From Lacipirellulaceae bacterium (GTDB lineage: Bacteria; Planctomycetota; Planctomycetia; Pirellulales; Lacipirellulaceae): a DNA stretch of 64,000 bases. How positions within the stretch are numbered: the stretch's first letter is position 1; each line of letters starts with the position of its first letter. Both the position numbers and the translations under genes were made by a program. A model generated the notes under the pieces. That model worked only from the letters and a program-made list of their open reading frames with translations, was not told the DNA's origin and did no database searches. Where the stretch lies: NCBI GenBank assembly GCA_040218535.1, contig JAVJRG010000005.1:310001-374000 (forward strand). The letters run 5' to 3'. Shown one piece after another: positions 8,979-20,189 of this stretch.

Positions 8979-10583
8979 ATGGTTTCTTCGACGATTCTGT
9001 TCATCGGTATTGTATTGGCAGGCCTGCTCGTTGCCGGCGCGTTTCAAGCCAAGAATCGGTCCGTCAGGGCAATAGGTATAGGCGCGGCGTTTGTGGTGTT
9101 GATGTTGTCCTTCGTTTTGGCTTCTTTCCGGCACGTCGGTGAAGATTCCATTGGCGTTGTGAGCAAGAGCATTGGTTTGAAATCACTTCCGCCAGGACAG
9201 ATCATTGCCACCGATGGAGAAAAAGGACCACAGGCAGAGATTCTTCCTCCAGGCTGGCAGCCTTGGTACTGGCCTTTCATCTACGATATCGAGATGTACC
9301 CAGTCGTCGAAATTGAACAGGGACAAGTTGGCATGCTGACCGCTTCGGACGGGAAGCCGCTTCCGCCGGGGATGACCTACGCTCCCGAGTGGTCGCCGGA
9401 GACGCGTAAGCAGATGCTCACCGATGCTCGCTATTTCTTGACCGAAGGTGGCGGGCACAAAGGGCCACAAACCTCGGTGCTTAAGCCGGGGCTTCATCGC
9501 TTCAATCCGAAGTTGTTCAAAATGGAGCCTGCTCCGTTGCTGACGATCGGTAAGACAGAAGTCGGTGTGGTGAAATCAAACGTCGGCGATGCAGTCACGG
9601 ACCGCGATCCCGAACTGGAGCGGGGCCAAGATCGCCTTGTCAGTAAAGGCCAACGTGGAATCTGGCGCAGTCCTTTGGAGCCAGGGCAGTTCTACGAGTA
9701 CAGCCATTCAAAGGCTTACGAGGTGGAGAAAGTCTCAACCCAAGAGAAGATCGTTCACTACACAGCCAGTCAGGGGCAACGCTCTGACAGTAGTGAGGAA
9801 CGTGAAATCATGGTTCGTACATCCGATGGTTTTACCTTCCCCGTTGATGTTCGAATCGCCTATGTGATCGAACCGCGTAACGCGCCATTGCTGGTTGCAT
9901 CCGTAGGCGACGACCAAGAGGGGCTGAGACGCGTGATGAATTCCAAGGTCCGTTCGATCTTTCGCAACAACGCTGAAGATGTGAAGGCACTGAGTTACGT
10001 CCAACAACGTTCCGAACAAGAGTCGCAATCCCGCGATGCCCTCCAGGAAGAATTATCCAAAATTGGTGTTACGATTACCGATGTGGCTATTGGCGACGTT
10101 GGCGATGAGAAGACTCTTGGCCAACTCTTAAAAACACAGACGGACCGAGAAATCGCTCTTCAGGAGCAGGAAACCTTTCGAGAACAGCAGCGGGCTGCCG
10201 AGCAAGAGAAAGAGCTAACCCGTACGAAGCAAGAAGCCCAAGAAGAAATGCGTTTGGCCACTGCGAAATATGAAGTCCAAATTGCCGAGCAAGACAAGGA
10301 AAAGCAAATCATCGCCGCGGGGGCGGAGGCGGAAGCCGTGAAGATCAAGGCCGAAGCTCAAGCCGCTGCTTACAAGCAAATCGCTGAGCAAATCGGCAGC
10401 GGCAACGCGGCAATGATCGAACTGCTAAAGATCATAGGTGAGCGGAACATCTCGATCACGCCTCGCGTGATGGTCGTCGGCGAAGCCAACGGCAAGAGCG
10501 GCGACGCCCAAACCACGGCTCTGATTGGCACGATGCTCGACACAATGGTGAGCGAAGCTCCGAAGCCCAAAGCAGGCAGATGA
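8979..10583 (+). CDS. SPFH/Band 7 domain membrane protein
   Basis: 534 residues from the ATG at 8979 (MVSSTILFIG); the open frame extends upstream to a TTG at 8883, but that segment (MPLGISYTLELETPRTTL) is polar and breaks the expected N-terminal membrane anchor. Two hydrophobic helices (residues about 4-24 and 32-54) precede the body. The region GVVSKSIG, then VDVRIAYVIEPRNAPLLVAS and ITDVAIGDVGD, has the look of a Band 7/prohibitin domain, followed by a charged coiled coil (residues about 390-490, QEQETFREQQRAAEQEKELT) and an alanine-rich segment typical of flotillin/prohibitin-like proteins. Such proteins oligomerise on membranes and often control membrane proteases. It is not next to an NfeD or FtsH gene, so its partner is unknown. 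Confidence 0.85.
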   Translation: MVSSTILFIGIVLAGLLVAGAFQAKNRSVRAIGIGAAFVVLMLSFVLASFRHVGEDSIGVVSKSIGLKSLPPGQIIATDGEKGPQAEILPPGWQPWYWPFIYDIEMYPVVEIEQGQVGMLTASDGKPLPPGMTYAPEWSPETRKQMLTDARYFLTEGGGHKGPQTSVLKPGLHRFNPKLFKMEPAPLLTIGKTEVGVVKSNVGDAVTDRDPELERGQDRLVSKGQRGIWRSPLEPGQFYEYSHSKAYEVEKVSTQEKIVHYTASQGQRSDSSEEREIMVRTSDGFTFPVDVRIAYVIEPRNAPLLVASVGDDQEGLRRVMNSKVRSIFRNNAEDVKALSYVQQRSEQESQSRDALQEELSKIGVTITDVAIGDVGDEKTLGQLLKTQTDREIALQEQETFREQQRAAEQEKELTRTKQEAQEEMRLATAKYEVQIAEQDKEKQIIAAGAEAEAVKIKAEAQAAAYKQIAEQIGSGNAAMIELLKIIGERNISITPRVMVVGEANGKSGDAQTTALIGTMLDTMVSEAPKPKAGR

Positions 10584-10739
10584 TTTTTTGTCAACGAATT
10601 GCGCGAATCACACGAATCGGTCTCGTGGTGTCCGAGCGACGTGTCCATCGGTGGCAATAAATCATACTTGAATTTTCTGCACGCTTCTTGCCATACTTCG
10701 CAGGCTTGTGTTGAGAAGACTCAGGCCTGGAGGACCTAG

Positions 10740-11459
10740 CTACTCTTTGAGCGTCACCAACTCATCCGCAGGACTCCGCACAGCGATCAGCCCGCGGAAG
10801 TGGAACTCTTGCTGGACCTTGTTGTTGTGCAACTGGAGGCCCAGGGGGCAGATTCTCAGGCGGCTGGGCTCTTCGGTGTAGTCGCAGACCAGTTGTCCGT
10901 TGCTGACGATGCGAATGCGATTTCCATTGACCAACATTTCCAGCTGGTTCCACTCGCCGAGCTTCTCATAAGGAGCTACATGAATCGGGTCCTTCTGTCC
11001 TGGTGGGGCAATGCGTCCTCGTCCGCCTGCATCGTAGATTCCCCAATCTTGGCAGAACATCAGCAGAGGCCCGTGAAAGCCAAACTTATTTCGCGGTGTC
11101 GATATCCTCTTTCCAAGTGCCGCGACTGCTGAGTGCATGATGTGGAAATCCTTACCCACCGATTGCTTAACTTCGAGCAGAAGTCGGAAGTTGCGAAATG
11201 AATCTTTCGTAAACAAGTAGGTACTCATCGGCACAACAACTCCTGGCGGATTGTGCGCCCTGATCGCACCGTCGTTAACGGAAAACAGCTCGAAGTTCCC
11301 CTCCCACCCGTCAAGATTCTTGCCGTTAAACAACGAGATCGCTTCTTCGCCCGCGGGAAGTTTCACCGACGCTGCCCAGTCGGCGGTCTCCTTCGCTTCG
11401 GTCAGGCAACTGAGGGATGCCGCAAAAAATAAAGAAACGAACGACGCGCGAAAGAACAT
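10740..11459 (-). CDS. Secreted DUF1080 (3-keto-disaccharide hydrolase domain) protein
   Basis: 239 residues with a signal peptide (MFFRASFVSLFFAASLSCLTEAK). The mature protein opens with the DUF1080 signature: LPAGEEAISLFNGKNLDGWEG (split here as EEAISLFNGKNLDGW), then FRNFRLLLEVKQS, FGFHGPLLMFCQDWGIYDAGG, and EWNQLEMLVNGNRIRIVSNG. DUF1080 domains adopt a concanavalin-like beta-sandwich; some members are 3-keto-glycoside hydrolases, and planctomycetes hold many copies for polysaccharide use. Near 55 bp separates it from the downstream end of the lysine operon; it is transcribed in the same direction, so read-through is possible but the functional link is not obvious. Substrate cannot be told from sequence. 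Confidence 0.85.
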   Translation of the reverse strand: MFFRASFVSLFFAASLSCLTEAKETADWAASVKLPAGEEAISLFNGKNLDGWEGNFELFSVNDGAIRAHNPPGVVVPMSTYLFTKDSFRNFRLLLEVKQSVGKDFHIMHSAVAALGKRISTPRNKFGFHGPLLMFCQDWGIYDAGGRGRIAPPGQKDPIHVAPYEKLGEWNQLEMLVNGNRIRIVSNGQLVCDYTEEPSRLRICPLGLQLHNNKVQQEFHFRGLIAVRSPADELVTLKE

Positions 11460-11513
11460 GGCGAAGATTTCCGGTGGGGGGAGAGATCGAAAGATTAGGC
11501 CGCGAAACGAGTC

Positions 11514-13052
11514 CTAATCATTGCCGAACTCAATCCCCTGAGCAAGCGGCAAGGCCGAGCCGTAGTTGATCGTCGCCGTTGACCGTCGCATGTACTGCTT
11601 CCAGGAGTCGGAACCGCTCTCACGGCCGCCGCCGGTGTCTTTCTCGCCGCCGAACGCACCGCCAATTTCGGCACCGCTCGTGCCGATGTTCACACCGACC
11701 AGACCGCAGTCGCTGCCTGTGGCACTGATGAAGCGGTGTGCTTCGCGCACGTCTCCGGTGAAGATTGAGGAGGAAAGTCCCTGTGGCACCGCGTTGTGCA
11801 TTTCGATTGCTTCATCGAGTGAATCGTAGTCAATCAAGTAAGTCAGAGGAGCGAAGGTTTCCTCGAGCATGATTTCGGTTTGCTTGGGCATCAGCATCAG
11901 AGCCGGCTCGACGTAAGTTCCGCCTGCGGGAACGCCCTCGGTACGCGGTTCACCTCCGCAGATCAGCTTGCCACCCTGCCCTTTCGCAGCTTCGATGCTC
12001 GCCTGCATTTTTTCGAGCGCTGCCGCACTGACCAGTGGCCCGACGAGCGTTCCCTCGTCACGTGGGTCTCCAATGGGGAGCGACGCGTAGGCGGACTGCA
12101 AGCGATCGCTGAGCTTGTCGACTAGATCGCGATGGACGATCAGCCGCCGCAGACTCGTACAACGCTGCCCGCACGTTCCGACTGCGGCAAACACGATCGC
12201 GCGGACCGCCAGTTCCAAATCCGCCGACGGGGCAACGATCATCGCATTGTTGCCGCCCAATTCTAAGAGGCTGCGGCCAAGCCGCGCGCCGACGACCTCC
12301 GCCACGGTACGGCCCATCCGTGTGGAGCCAGTTGCGGAGATCAGCGGAAGCCTCGAATCAGCAGCCAGTGCTTTGCCAATTTCCGCATCGCCGATGACGA
12401 CGCTTGAAAGTGCATCGGGTGCCCCGTCAAAGTTCTCTGCCACACGTCGGACCATTTCATGGCAAGCCAGTGCGGTGAGCGGCGTCTGTTCCGAAGGTTT
12501 CCAAACCACGGTGTCGCCGCAGACGAGCGCGATCATCGTGTTCCACGCCCAGACGGCAGCCGGAAAGTTGAACGCAGAAATTACACCGATCGGGCCCAAC
12601 GGTTGGTACTGTTCGATGAGGTGATGCTCGGGCCGTTCACTGGCAATCGTGTTGCCGTAGAGTTGGCGAGAGAGTCCCACGGCAAATTCGCAAACATCGA
12701 CCCACTCCTGGATTTCGCCCTCAGCCTCCGGCATGATCTTGCCTGCCTCCAGGCAAACCAACTCAGCGAGTTCGGTTTTGTGTTGACGAACCAAGTCGCC
12801 AACCTGACGAACTAGCTCACCGCGTCGCGGAGCCGGGACGCTTCGCCAAACGCGGAACGACTCTTGGGCCGCGGCAATAGCGCTATCGAGCTGATCGGAG
12901 GAACTGCTCGAAACGGGCAAGGTCGGTTTACCGTCAATCGGAGAGTTGGGATGTAGCAACTCCCCTGAGCCCGCAGTCGCCCTGCCGCCGATCACGCAAC
13001 CTGGAGCGGCATCGGCAATCAGATCCGGAAGAAGTTTGGACGTGACGTTCAT
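11514..13052 (-). CDS. ALDH7-family aldehyde dehydrogenase (2-aminoadipate semialdehyde/P6C dehydrogenase type)
   Basis: 512 residues, NAD(P)-dependent aldehyde dehydrogenase. The active-site motifs are ELGGNNAMIV (general base Glu) and AAVGTCGQRCTSLRRL (catalytic Cys in GQRC). ELGGNNA, GQRCT and the cofactor region GPIGVISAFNFPAAVWAWN match the ALDH7 branch (antiquitin; AmaB/Pcd in bacteria), which oxidises 2-aminoadipate 6-semialdehyde to 2-aminoadipate in lysine breakdown. Its start codon overlaps the stop of the upstream lysine-6-dehydrogenase-like gene by 4 bp, implying translational coupling. That neighbour would supply exactly this substrate, which strengthens the assignment. Substrate is inferred, not shown; other semialdehydes are possible. 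Confidence 0.85.
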   Translation of the reverse strand: MNVTSKLLPDLIADAAPGCVIGGRATAGSGELLHPNSPIDGKPTLPVSSSSSDQLDSAIAAAQESFRVWRSVPAPRRGELVRQVGDLVRQHKTELAELVCLEAGKIMPEAEGEIQEWVDVCEFAVGLSRQLYGNTIASERPEHHLIEQYQPLGPIGVISAFNFPAAVWAWNTMIALVCGDTVVWKPSEQTPLTALACHEMVRRVAENFDGAPDALSSVVIGDAEIGKALAADSRLPLISATGSTRMGRTVAEVVGARLGRSLLELGGNNAMIVAPSADLELAVRAIVFAAVGTCGQRCTSLRRLIVHRDLVDKLSDRLQSAYASLPIGDPRDEGTLVGPLVSAAALEKMQASIEAAKGQGGKLICGGEPRTEGVPAGGTYVEPALMLMPKQTEIMLEETFAPLTYLIDYDSLDEAIEMHNAVPQGLSSSIFTGDVREAHRFISATGSDCGLVGVNIGTSGAEIGGAFGGEKDTGGGRESGSDSWKQYMRRSTATINYGSALPLAQGIEFGND

Positions 13053-14221
13053 GTCGTAGTTCCCAGCCCCGTTGTTAGGTCAGCCGCCAACTTTCGAGCC
13101 GCGGCAATCGGTTCGCGCACTTGCTTGGCCGACTCGTAAGGCTTACCGAATTCATTATCCAAAAAGTCGGCAAGCTTGACATCTTCTTGGCGTACGAAGC
13201 CACTTTTTGGCAGTTGGCCGTTTACGTGCAGATCAAGCACGGCACACAGACTGGTCGCGGTGGTTATCTGAATCGAACTCGCGGGCTTACCACAAAGCTC
13301 GCCATGGTAGATCTTCCGCGCGTCGGCGACTTGCTCGTAATGCCCGTCGCGCCAGCCCGTAACTGTGCAGAAGGTTAGGACGACATCCTGATTCGTGAGC
13401 GGCACGGCCTGCTCGAGTAATTCCTTGAGCAGATCACGCCGCCCGTCGAGACGAAGACCTTGTAGCAGGAATGTCATCAAGTACTGATGGCCAATGTAGC
13501 GAACCGTTTTGTAATCAAGATCAGCGACCTGCCCAGCGAGCGTTTCGGTGAGCGTCCCCAGGCCGCCAGACGTGTTGAACGCTTCGTAGTCAACACCATC
13601 GAGGGCAAAATGTTCGAGCCCCTCCATCGGCTGCAGTTCGATGCGTTCTCCATTGCGAATGGCCTCGCAAGGATTGCAATACTCGTTGATCAGACCGTCA
13701 GTGCTCCATGTGAGGTTGTACTTCAGAAGGTTCGTTGGGTAGAGCGGCAACGCCCCCACGCGCATCTTCACCCGGTCAAGCTTTTCAAAGCCTTGGCAGA
13801 GATCATGGGCCAGGATACCGATAAACCCAGGCGCCAGACCACACTGCGGCATAAAGATTTGCCCGTCGGCTGACTTGTCGGCAATCTCCCGCACGGCTTT
13901 GGTCGTGGCGACATCTTCAGTGAGGTCGAAGTAGCTGACACCCGCCTCCAAAGCTGCCCGCGCGATTCCCTCGTTCTGGTCAAAAGGGCAGGCGGAAAGC
14001 ACGGCCCGCGAACCACTGATGGCTTTGACGACCTTGTCCTGCTTGGTGACGTCGACGACGGCCGTCTCGACGGGGGTCTCTTTTTTAAGTCGCTCAAGAG
14101 CCTGTTCCGACAGATCGCCAACGAGGACTTCGTAGCGTCCTGAGTGATGGAGGATACGCGCGACCGCGCCGCCGATTTTACCAGCGCCCAGGATCGTGAC
14201 TTTCGTTTTCGCTGAACTCAA
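13049..14221 (-). CDS. Saccharopine dehydrogenase-family protein, probable L-lysine 6-dehydrogenase
   Basis: 390 residues. N-terminal Rossmann fold (VTILGAGKIGGAVARIL, residues about 8-24), then CGLAPGFIGILAHDLC, ALPLYPTNLLKYNLTWSTDG, and EAFNTSGGLGTLTETL. From memory this arrangement (APG-x-I-x-IL, YN-x-x-WS-x-x-GL, F-x-TSGG) resembles the L-lysine 6-dehydrogenase of Geobacillus more than true saccharopine dehydrogenase; the reaction would be lysine + NAD to 2-aminoadipate semialdehyde + NH3. Saccharopine dehydrogenase or reductase remains an alternative. The start is TTG at 14221, chosen because an AGAGGAAG ribosome site lies just upstream and the Rossmann motif begins at once. It sits 27 bp after the DUF1338 gene and overlaps the aldehyde dehydrogenase by 4 bp. 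Confidence 0.82.
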   Translation of the reverse strand: MSSAKTKVTILGAGKIGGAVARILHHSGRYEVLVGDLSEQALERLKKETPVETAVVDVTKQDKVVKAISGSRAVLSACPFDQNEGIARAALEAGVSYFDLTEDVATTKAVREIADKSADGQIFMPQCGLAPGFIGILAHDLCQGFEKLDRVKMRVGALPLYPTNLLKYNLTWSTDGLINEYCNPCEAIRNGERIELQPMEGLEHFALDGVDYEAFNTSGGLGTLTETLAGQVADLDYKTVRYIGHQYLMTFLLQGLRLDGRRDLLKELLEQAVPLTNQDVVLTFCTVTGWRDGHYEQVADARKIYHGELCGKPASSIQITTATSLCAVLDLHVNGQLPKSGFVRQEDVKLADFLDNEFGKPYESAKQVREPIAAARKLAADLTTGLGTTT

Positions 14222-14248
14222 AAGGCTTCCTCTTATTGTTTCCGGCTC

Positions 14249-15061
14249 TTATTTCTGAGCTTCTTTCGTGTCGGTTGATTCAAAGATTTTGTCCGCACTT
14301 GCCGCCACGAAGCCTTGGAACAGGTTGCCGTCGGCATCCGGGTAACGCTTGGCGAACTCGTAGTAGCAGGTCGGTACGGCAAGCTCGCCGCCATCGGCGA
14401 ATGGCATCGGCAGTTGGTCGGCCATGGTGGAGCCCTGCTCAAGCAACACCGCGGGCGAGCCCTTCACTCTGCCGCCAGAATCATTCACGGCAAGGCCGAG
14501 CGATTCGACGACCTTCAGGACGTCTTCCACCTCGGTATGCTTCTCAAGACCGTTCACGCTTATGGTGAAATGATTCGGACGGATACCGACCGTTGTGAGC
14601 CATGCGGCGTACTCACTTTCCGCGAGCAGCGTTTCATATTCGTCGAAGGAGATCGGCTCCCACAGCCGCCCGGCCCAAAGCACGTCGGGGCTGTCTACGC
14701 GACTGGCATCAACTTGAGCCGCGCACTTCTGCAAAACCTCTTGTGCAGCAGGCGAGAGCTGATCGACCATTAGCTCGGAAAGAAAAATCCGTGGAAAGTC
14801 GGGCTGTGGCGGCAAGTAGCCAAACGCTTTGAGTTTCTTGGCGGGAAACTCGTACGGCTCAAATCGCTGGTAACCGAGAGCCAGGATATGTGGTTCTAGT
14901 TTCTCGAGGCCGATTGGCTCGAGCGCCAAAGTACGAAAGGCGACATGGTCGTTGAGAACGGTCTCGCCGCGTTCCTCAAAAGCAGCCTTGATCCGAGCCG
15001 CTTGGGGCGTCATCGCAACGTAATCGTCCCAGAGGGCCGCGAAGAACTGGTCGATATTCAT
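14249..15061 (-). CDS. hglS: DUF1338 protein, probable 2-oxoadipate dioxygenase/decarboxylase (HglS type)
   Basis: About 270 residues from the ATG at 15061 (an in-frame TTG at 15091 gives a slightly longer form; a GGGA lies before the ATG). Matches the DUF1338/HglS family, iron enzymes that convert 2-oxoadipate with O2 to 2-hydroxyglutarate and CO2 in lysine breakdown (characterised in Pseudomonas putida). Likely metal ligands are visible: His in LNDHVAFRTLA, His in RPNHFTISVNG, Glu in CYYEFAKRYPD. It is shorter than the P. putida enzyme (about 460 residues), so it is the compact form of the family. First gene of a three-gene operon whose other members can make and oxidise 2-aminoadipate semialdehyde; only the aminotransferase step is missing locally. 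Confidence 0.78.
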   Translation of the reverse strand: MNIDQFFAALWDDYVAMTPQAARIKAAFEERGETVLNDHVAFRTLALEPIGLEKLEPHILALGYQRFEPYEFPAKKLKAFGYLPPQPDFPRIFLSELMVDQLSPAAQEVLQKCAAQVDASRVDSPDVLWAGRLWEPISFDEYETLLAESEYAAWLTTVGIRPNHFTISVNGLEKHTEVEDVLKVVESLGLAVNDSGGRVKGSPAVLLEQGSTMADQLPMPFADGGELAVPTCYYEFAKRYPDADGNLFQGFVAASADKIFESTDTKEAQK

Positions 15062-15104
15062 TGTTGATTCCCATAGTTCATTGAATGTCAATTTAAGAGT
15101 AGTG

Positions 15105-16034
15105 CTAGAAGATACGTCCCTCTAGTGCATTTGATCTTTCCGCAGCAGTAATAAATAAGCCGCTACATACCGCCAGAGCATCGCGTACTGATATTCGTTT
15201 TTCCGGATTGAACTCCAGCATATTTTTAATGAGGTCTGCGATCTGAGGGCCAAGCATTCCAGGTACAAATCTGAGTTTTTCAAGTTCAACCTTGGAAAGA
15301 TGCTGATTGTTGGCGGCCCTCTTCTGGGGGTTTCGTCCCGTGAATAATTGTGCCAAAGCCAAGCCCATCTGAAAAACGTCGCTAGCTACTGAGAGTTGAG
15401 ATTCTCCCTTGGCATATTCAACGAGGTCGGGTGTTCTGTGGAAGAATGGCATCCCTGGGCCTACACTTTGCTTCATGAACTCACCTGCTTGCTCGTCCGC
15501 ACTTTGGTCACTTACGAGTTTCATGAGCCCGAAGTCGCCTAGAACACAGGAGCGGCCTTTCACAAATATATTCTTTGGCTTGATATCGCGATGGACAACC
15601 TGGTCATCGAGTTCTGACAAATAGTTTAGCGAGGACAACAACTGCAGAGAGAAGCTAAGCTTTTCAACCAAACTGGAATTGTTGCTTCGGATAACATCCA
15701 GAAGCGTTCGTGGCAAGTACTCTGCTACAACGAAAGGACAATCGTCTTGGTATAGCCCCTCGTCGAACACTCGCATTACGCAAGGATGCTCGCAAGTTCT
15801 CAGAAACCCAACTTCTTTGAGGAAAGCATCGCGCCTTTCTGGTTTGGATACTCGACGAAAAATCTTCAGTGCGAATGTCGTTCCCTCGTTAGATCCATTT
15901 GTAGCAAGCATAAGGTAGGTTACTGCTGCCCCGCCTTTGCCAAGGAACTGTAGATTGCTATACCAAGTTCCAGAGTTGGATTCTATTGTCTCTTTGAACT
16001 CAAGCTTCAATTGGTCCTTTTCGATCTCGTTCAT
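15105..16034 (-). CDS. Soluble Ser/Thr protein kinase (Hanks type)
   Basis: 309 residues. Kinase subdomains in order: glycine loop FLGKGGAAVTYL, VAIK-type Lys in TFALKIFRRV, catalytic loop VVHRDIKPKNIF, metal loop GDFGLMKL, and VASDVFQMGLALAQLFTGRNP. All catalytic residues (K, D, N, DFG) are intact, so it should be active. Unlike most planctomycete kinases it has no transmembrane segment or sensor domain; the kinase domain is almost the whole protein. Codon use and base content are AT-richer than the flanking operon and ftsK, and it follows a small unknown gene (16125-16373) by about 90 bp on the same strand. The pair looks acquired. Substrate and signal are unknown. Confidence 0.9.
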   Translation of the reverse strand: MNEIEKDQLKLEFKETIESNSGTWYSNLQFLGKGGAAVTYLMLATNGSNEGTTFALKIFRRVSKPERRDAFLKEVGFLRTCEHPCVMRVFDEGLYQDDCPFVVAEYLPRTLLDVIRSNNSSLVEKLSFSLQLLSSLNYLSELDDQVVHRDIKPKNIFVKGRSCVLGDFGLMKLVSDQSADEQAGEFMKQSVGPGMPFFHRTPDLVEYAKGESQLSVASDVFQMGLALAQLFTGRNPQKRAANNQHLSKVELEKLRFVPGMLGPQIADLIKNMLEFNPEKRISVRDALAVCSGLFITAAERSNALEGRIF

Positions 16035-16124
16035 TAGTCACCGGCAAGAAGTTAAGAAGAGGGACCGTGTTCATAGAGCAAGTCCATTGAACCATTTGTA
16101 TTCTCGCAAACGCAGGAACGAGAG

Positions 16125-16373
16125 TTACCTATCGATAGCAACATGGAAAAAAGGCGAGCTGGGGTTCGAGAGATCATATCCCCAAACGAGTTTTCCCGAA
16201 TGAAACAATCTGTGCCACGCATCAAGTACTCTCTGCTGGTCTTCGATGTCACTAATCGATAGCTTCTTCTGGACTTCTCGCAGTACGACACTTTCTTGCG
16301 AGAATCCAGGTCCTCTATCGGCACATTCTTTCGCGACGTCGAACAATACTTTGTCTAGATTTAGGGTGGTCAT
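16125..16373 (-). CDS. Small unknown protein with WGYDLSNP-PFFHV motif, upstream partner of the kinase
   Basis: About 82 residues from the ATG at 16373 (MTTLNLDKVLF); an in-frame ATG at 16415 gives 96. I do not recognise a named family. Composition is that of a folded, mainly helical protein (LDKVLFDVAKECADR, SISDIEDQQRVLDAWHRLFH) ending in SGKLVWGYDLSNPSSPFFHV, a pattern that resembles a winged-helix wing and that I believe recurs in uncharacterised bacterial proteins. It precedes the soluble kinase on the same strand in AT-richer DNA, suggesting a two-gene unit, possibly regulator plus kinase or substrate plus kinase. A shadow frame of 90 codons overlaps it (16052-16324) but has no protein-like pattern. 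Confidence 0.6.
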   Translation of the reverse strand: MTTLNLDKVLFDVAKECADRGPGFSQESVVLREVQKKLSISDIEDQQRVLDAWHRLFHSGKLVWGYDLSNPSSPFFHVAIDR

Positions 16374-16508
16374 TGATTTAGCTTTCTGCTCGAAAATCAC
16401 TGATGCAGAGACCATGCAACGGCACTATCAATACATTTAGATTCTAAGCTGATTGTGGCTGAGAACAAGCTCGCGATACAGAAGTCCATAGTTAATCGCC
16501 ATTGCAGC

Positions 16509-19829
<3,321 letters not shown>

Positions 19830-20189
19830 AGGCGACAATCAGGGGGCTGAGGATACGCTTCGGTCAAACAGAGTAAGAACCCACGCAGCAAGCCTTCGCT
19901 GGCGGCTCTCTTATTGGGCGCATCCGTGCCCAGCTAAATTGTCCCTAAAGACTCACGAGTCCAGTCCAGAGCCTTATCAAGAACTTCGGCCACCGGGCGT
20001 CCGCTAGCTTAGAAGTCGCTGGGCGTGCGACACGCTTTACGTGGTAGCGCAAATGCGTGTAATCGTGCGAACTGGAATGAACGCTACAAGCGAATCGCAG
20101 CCTAGAACCCCACAGCTTGCGCTGGTGGCTAGCGGTTCCATGGTTTCCAGTTCTAGCCCCCAGCGCGAGCTGCGGGGTTAAACTCCCAG
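19830..20189. other. Intergenic stretch between ftsK and truB
   Basis: 360 bp without a credible gene. An 82-codon minus-strand frame (19945-20193) has low-complexity, shadow-like composition and no ribosome site. The right half holds the inverted repeat at 20104-20179; the left half, which must contain the ftsK promoter, shows no clear boxes to me. Confidence 0.6.
20104..20179. repeat. Inverted repeat, 'cccc-agc-gc-agct' family
   Basis: Left arm 20104-20132 (AACCCCACAGCTTGCGCTGG onward) pairs imperfectly with right arm 20153-20179 (CTAGCCCCCAGCGCGAGCTG onward), separated by about 20 bases. It is a diverged copy of the perfect element at 55038-55116 and shares its core with the terminator-like hairpin at 43899. 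It lies downstream of truB read on the minus strand and may act as a transcript end. Confidence 0.75.

Noticed and set aside
8742-9134. 130-codon minus-strand frame upstream of cimA
   Set aside because: Overlaps the start of the SPFH gene and has low-complexity Gln/Asn/Arg content; no homology-like pattern.
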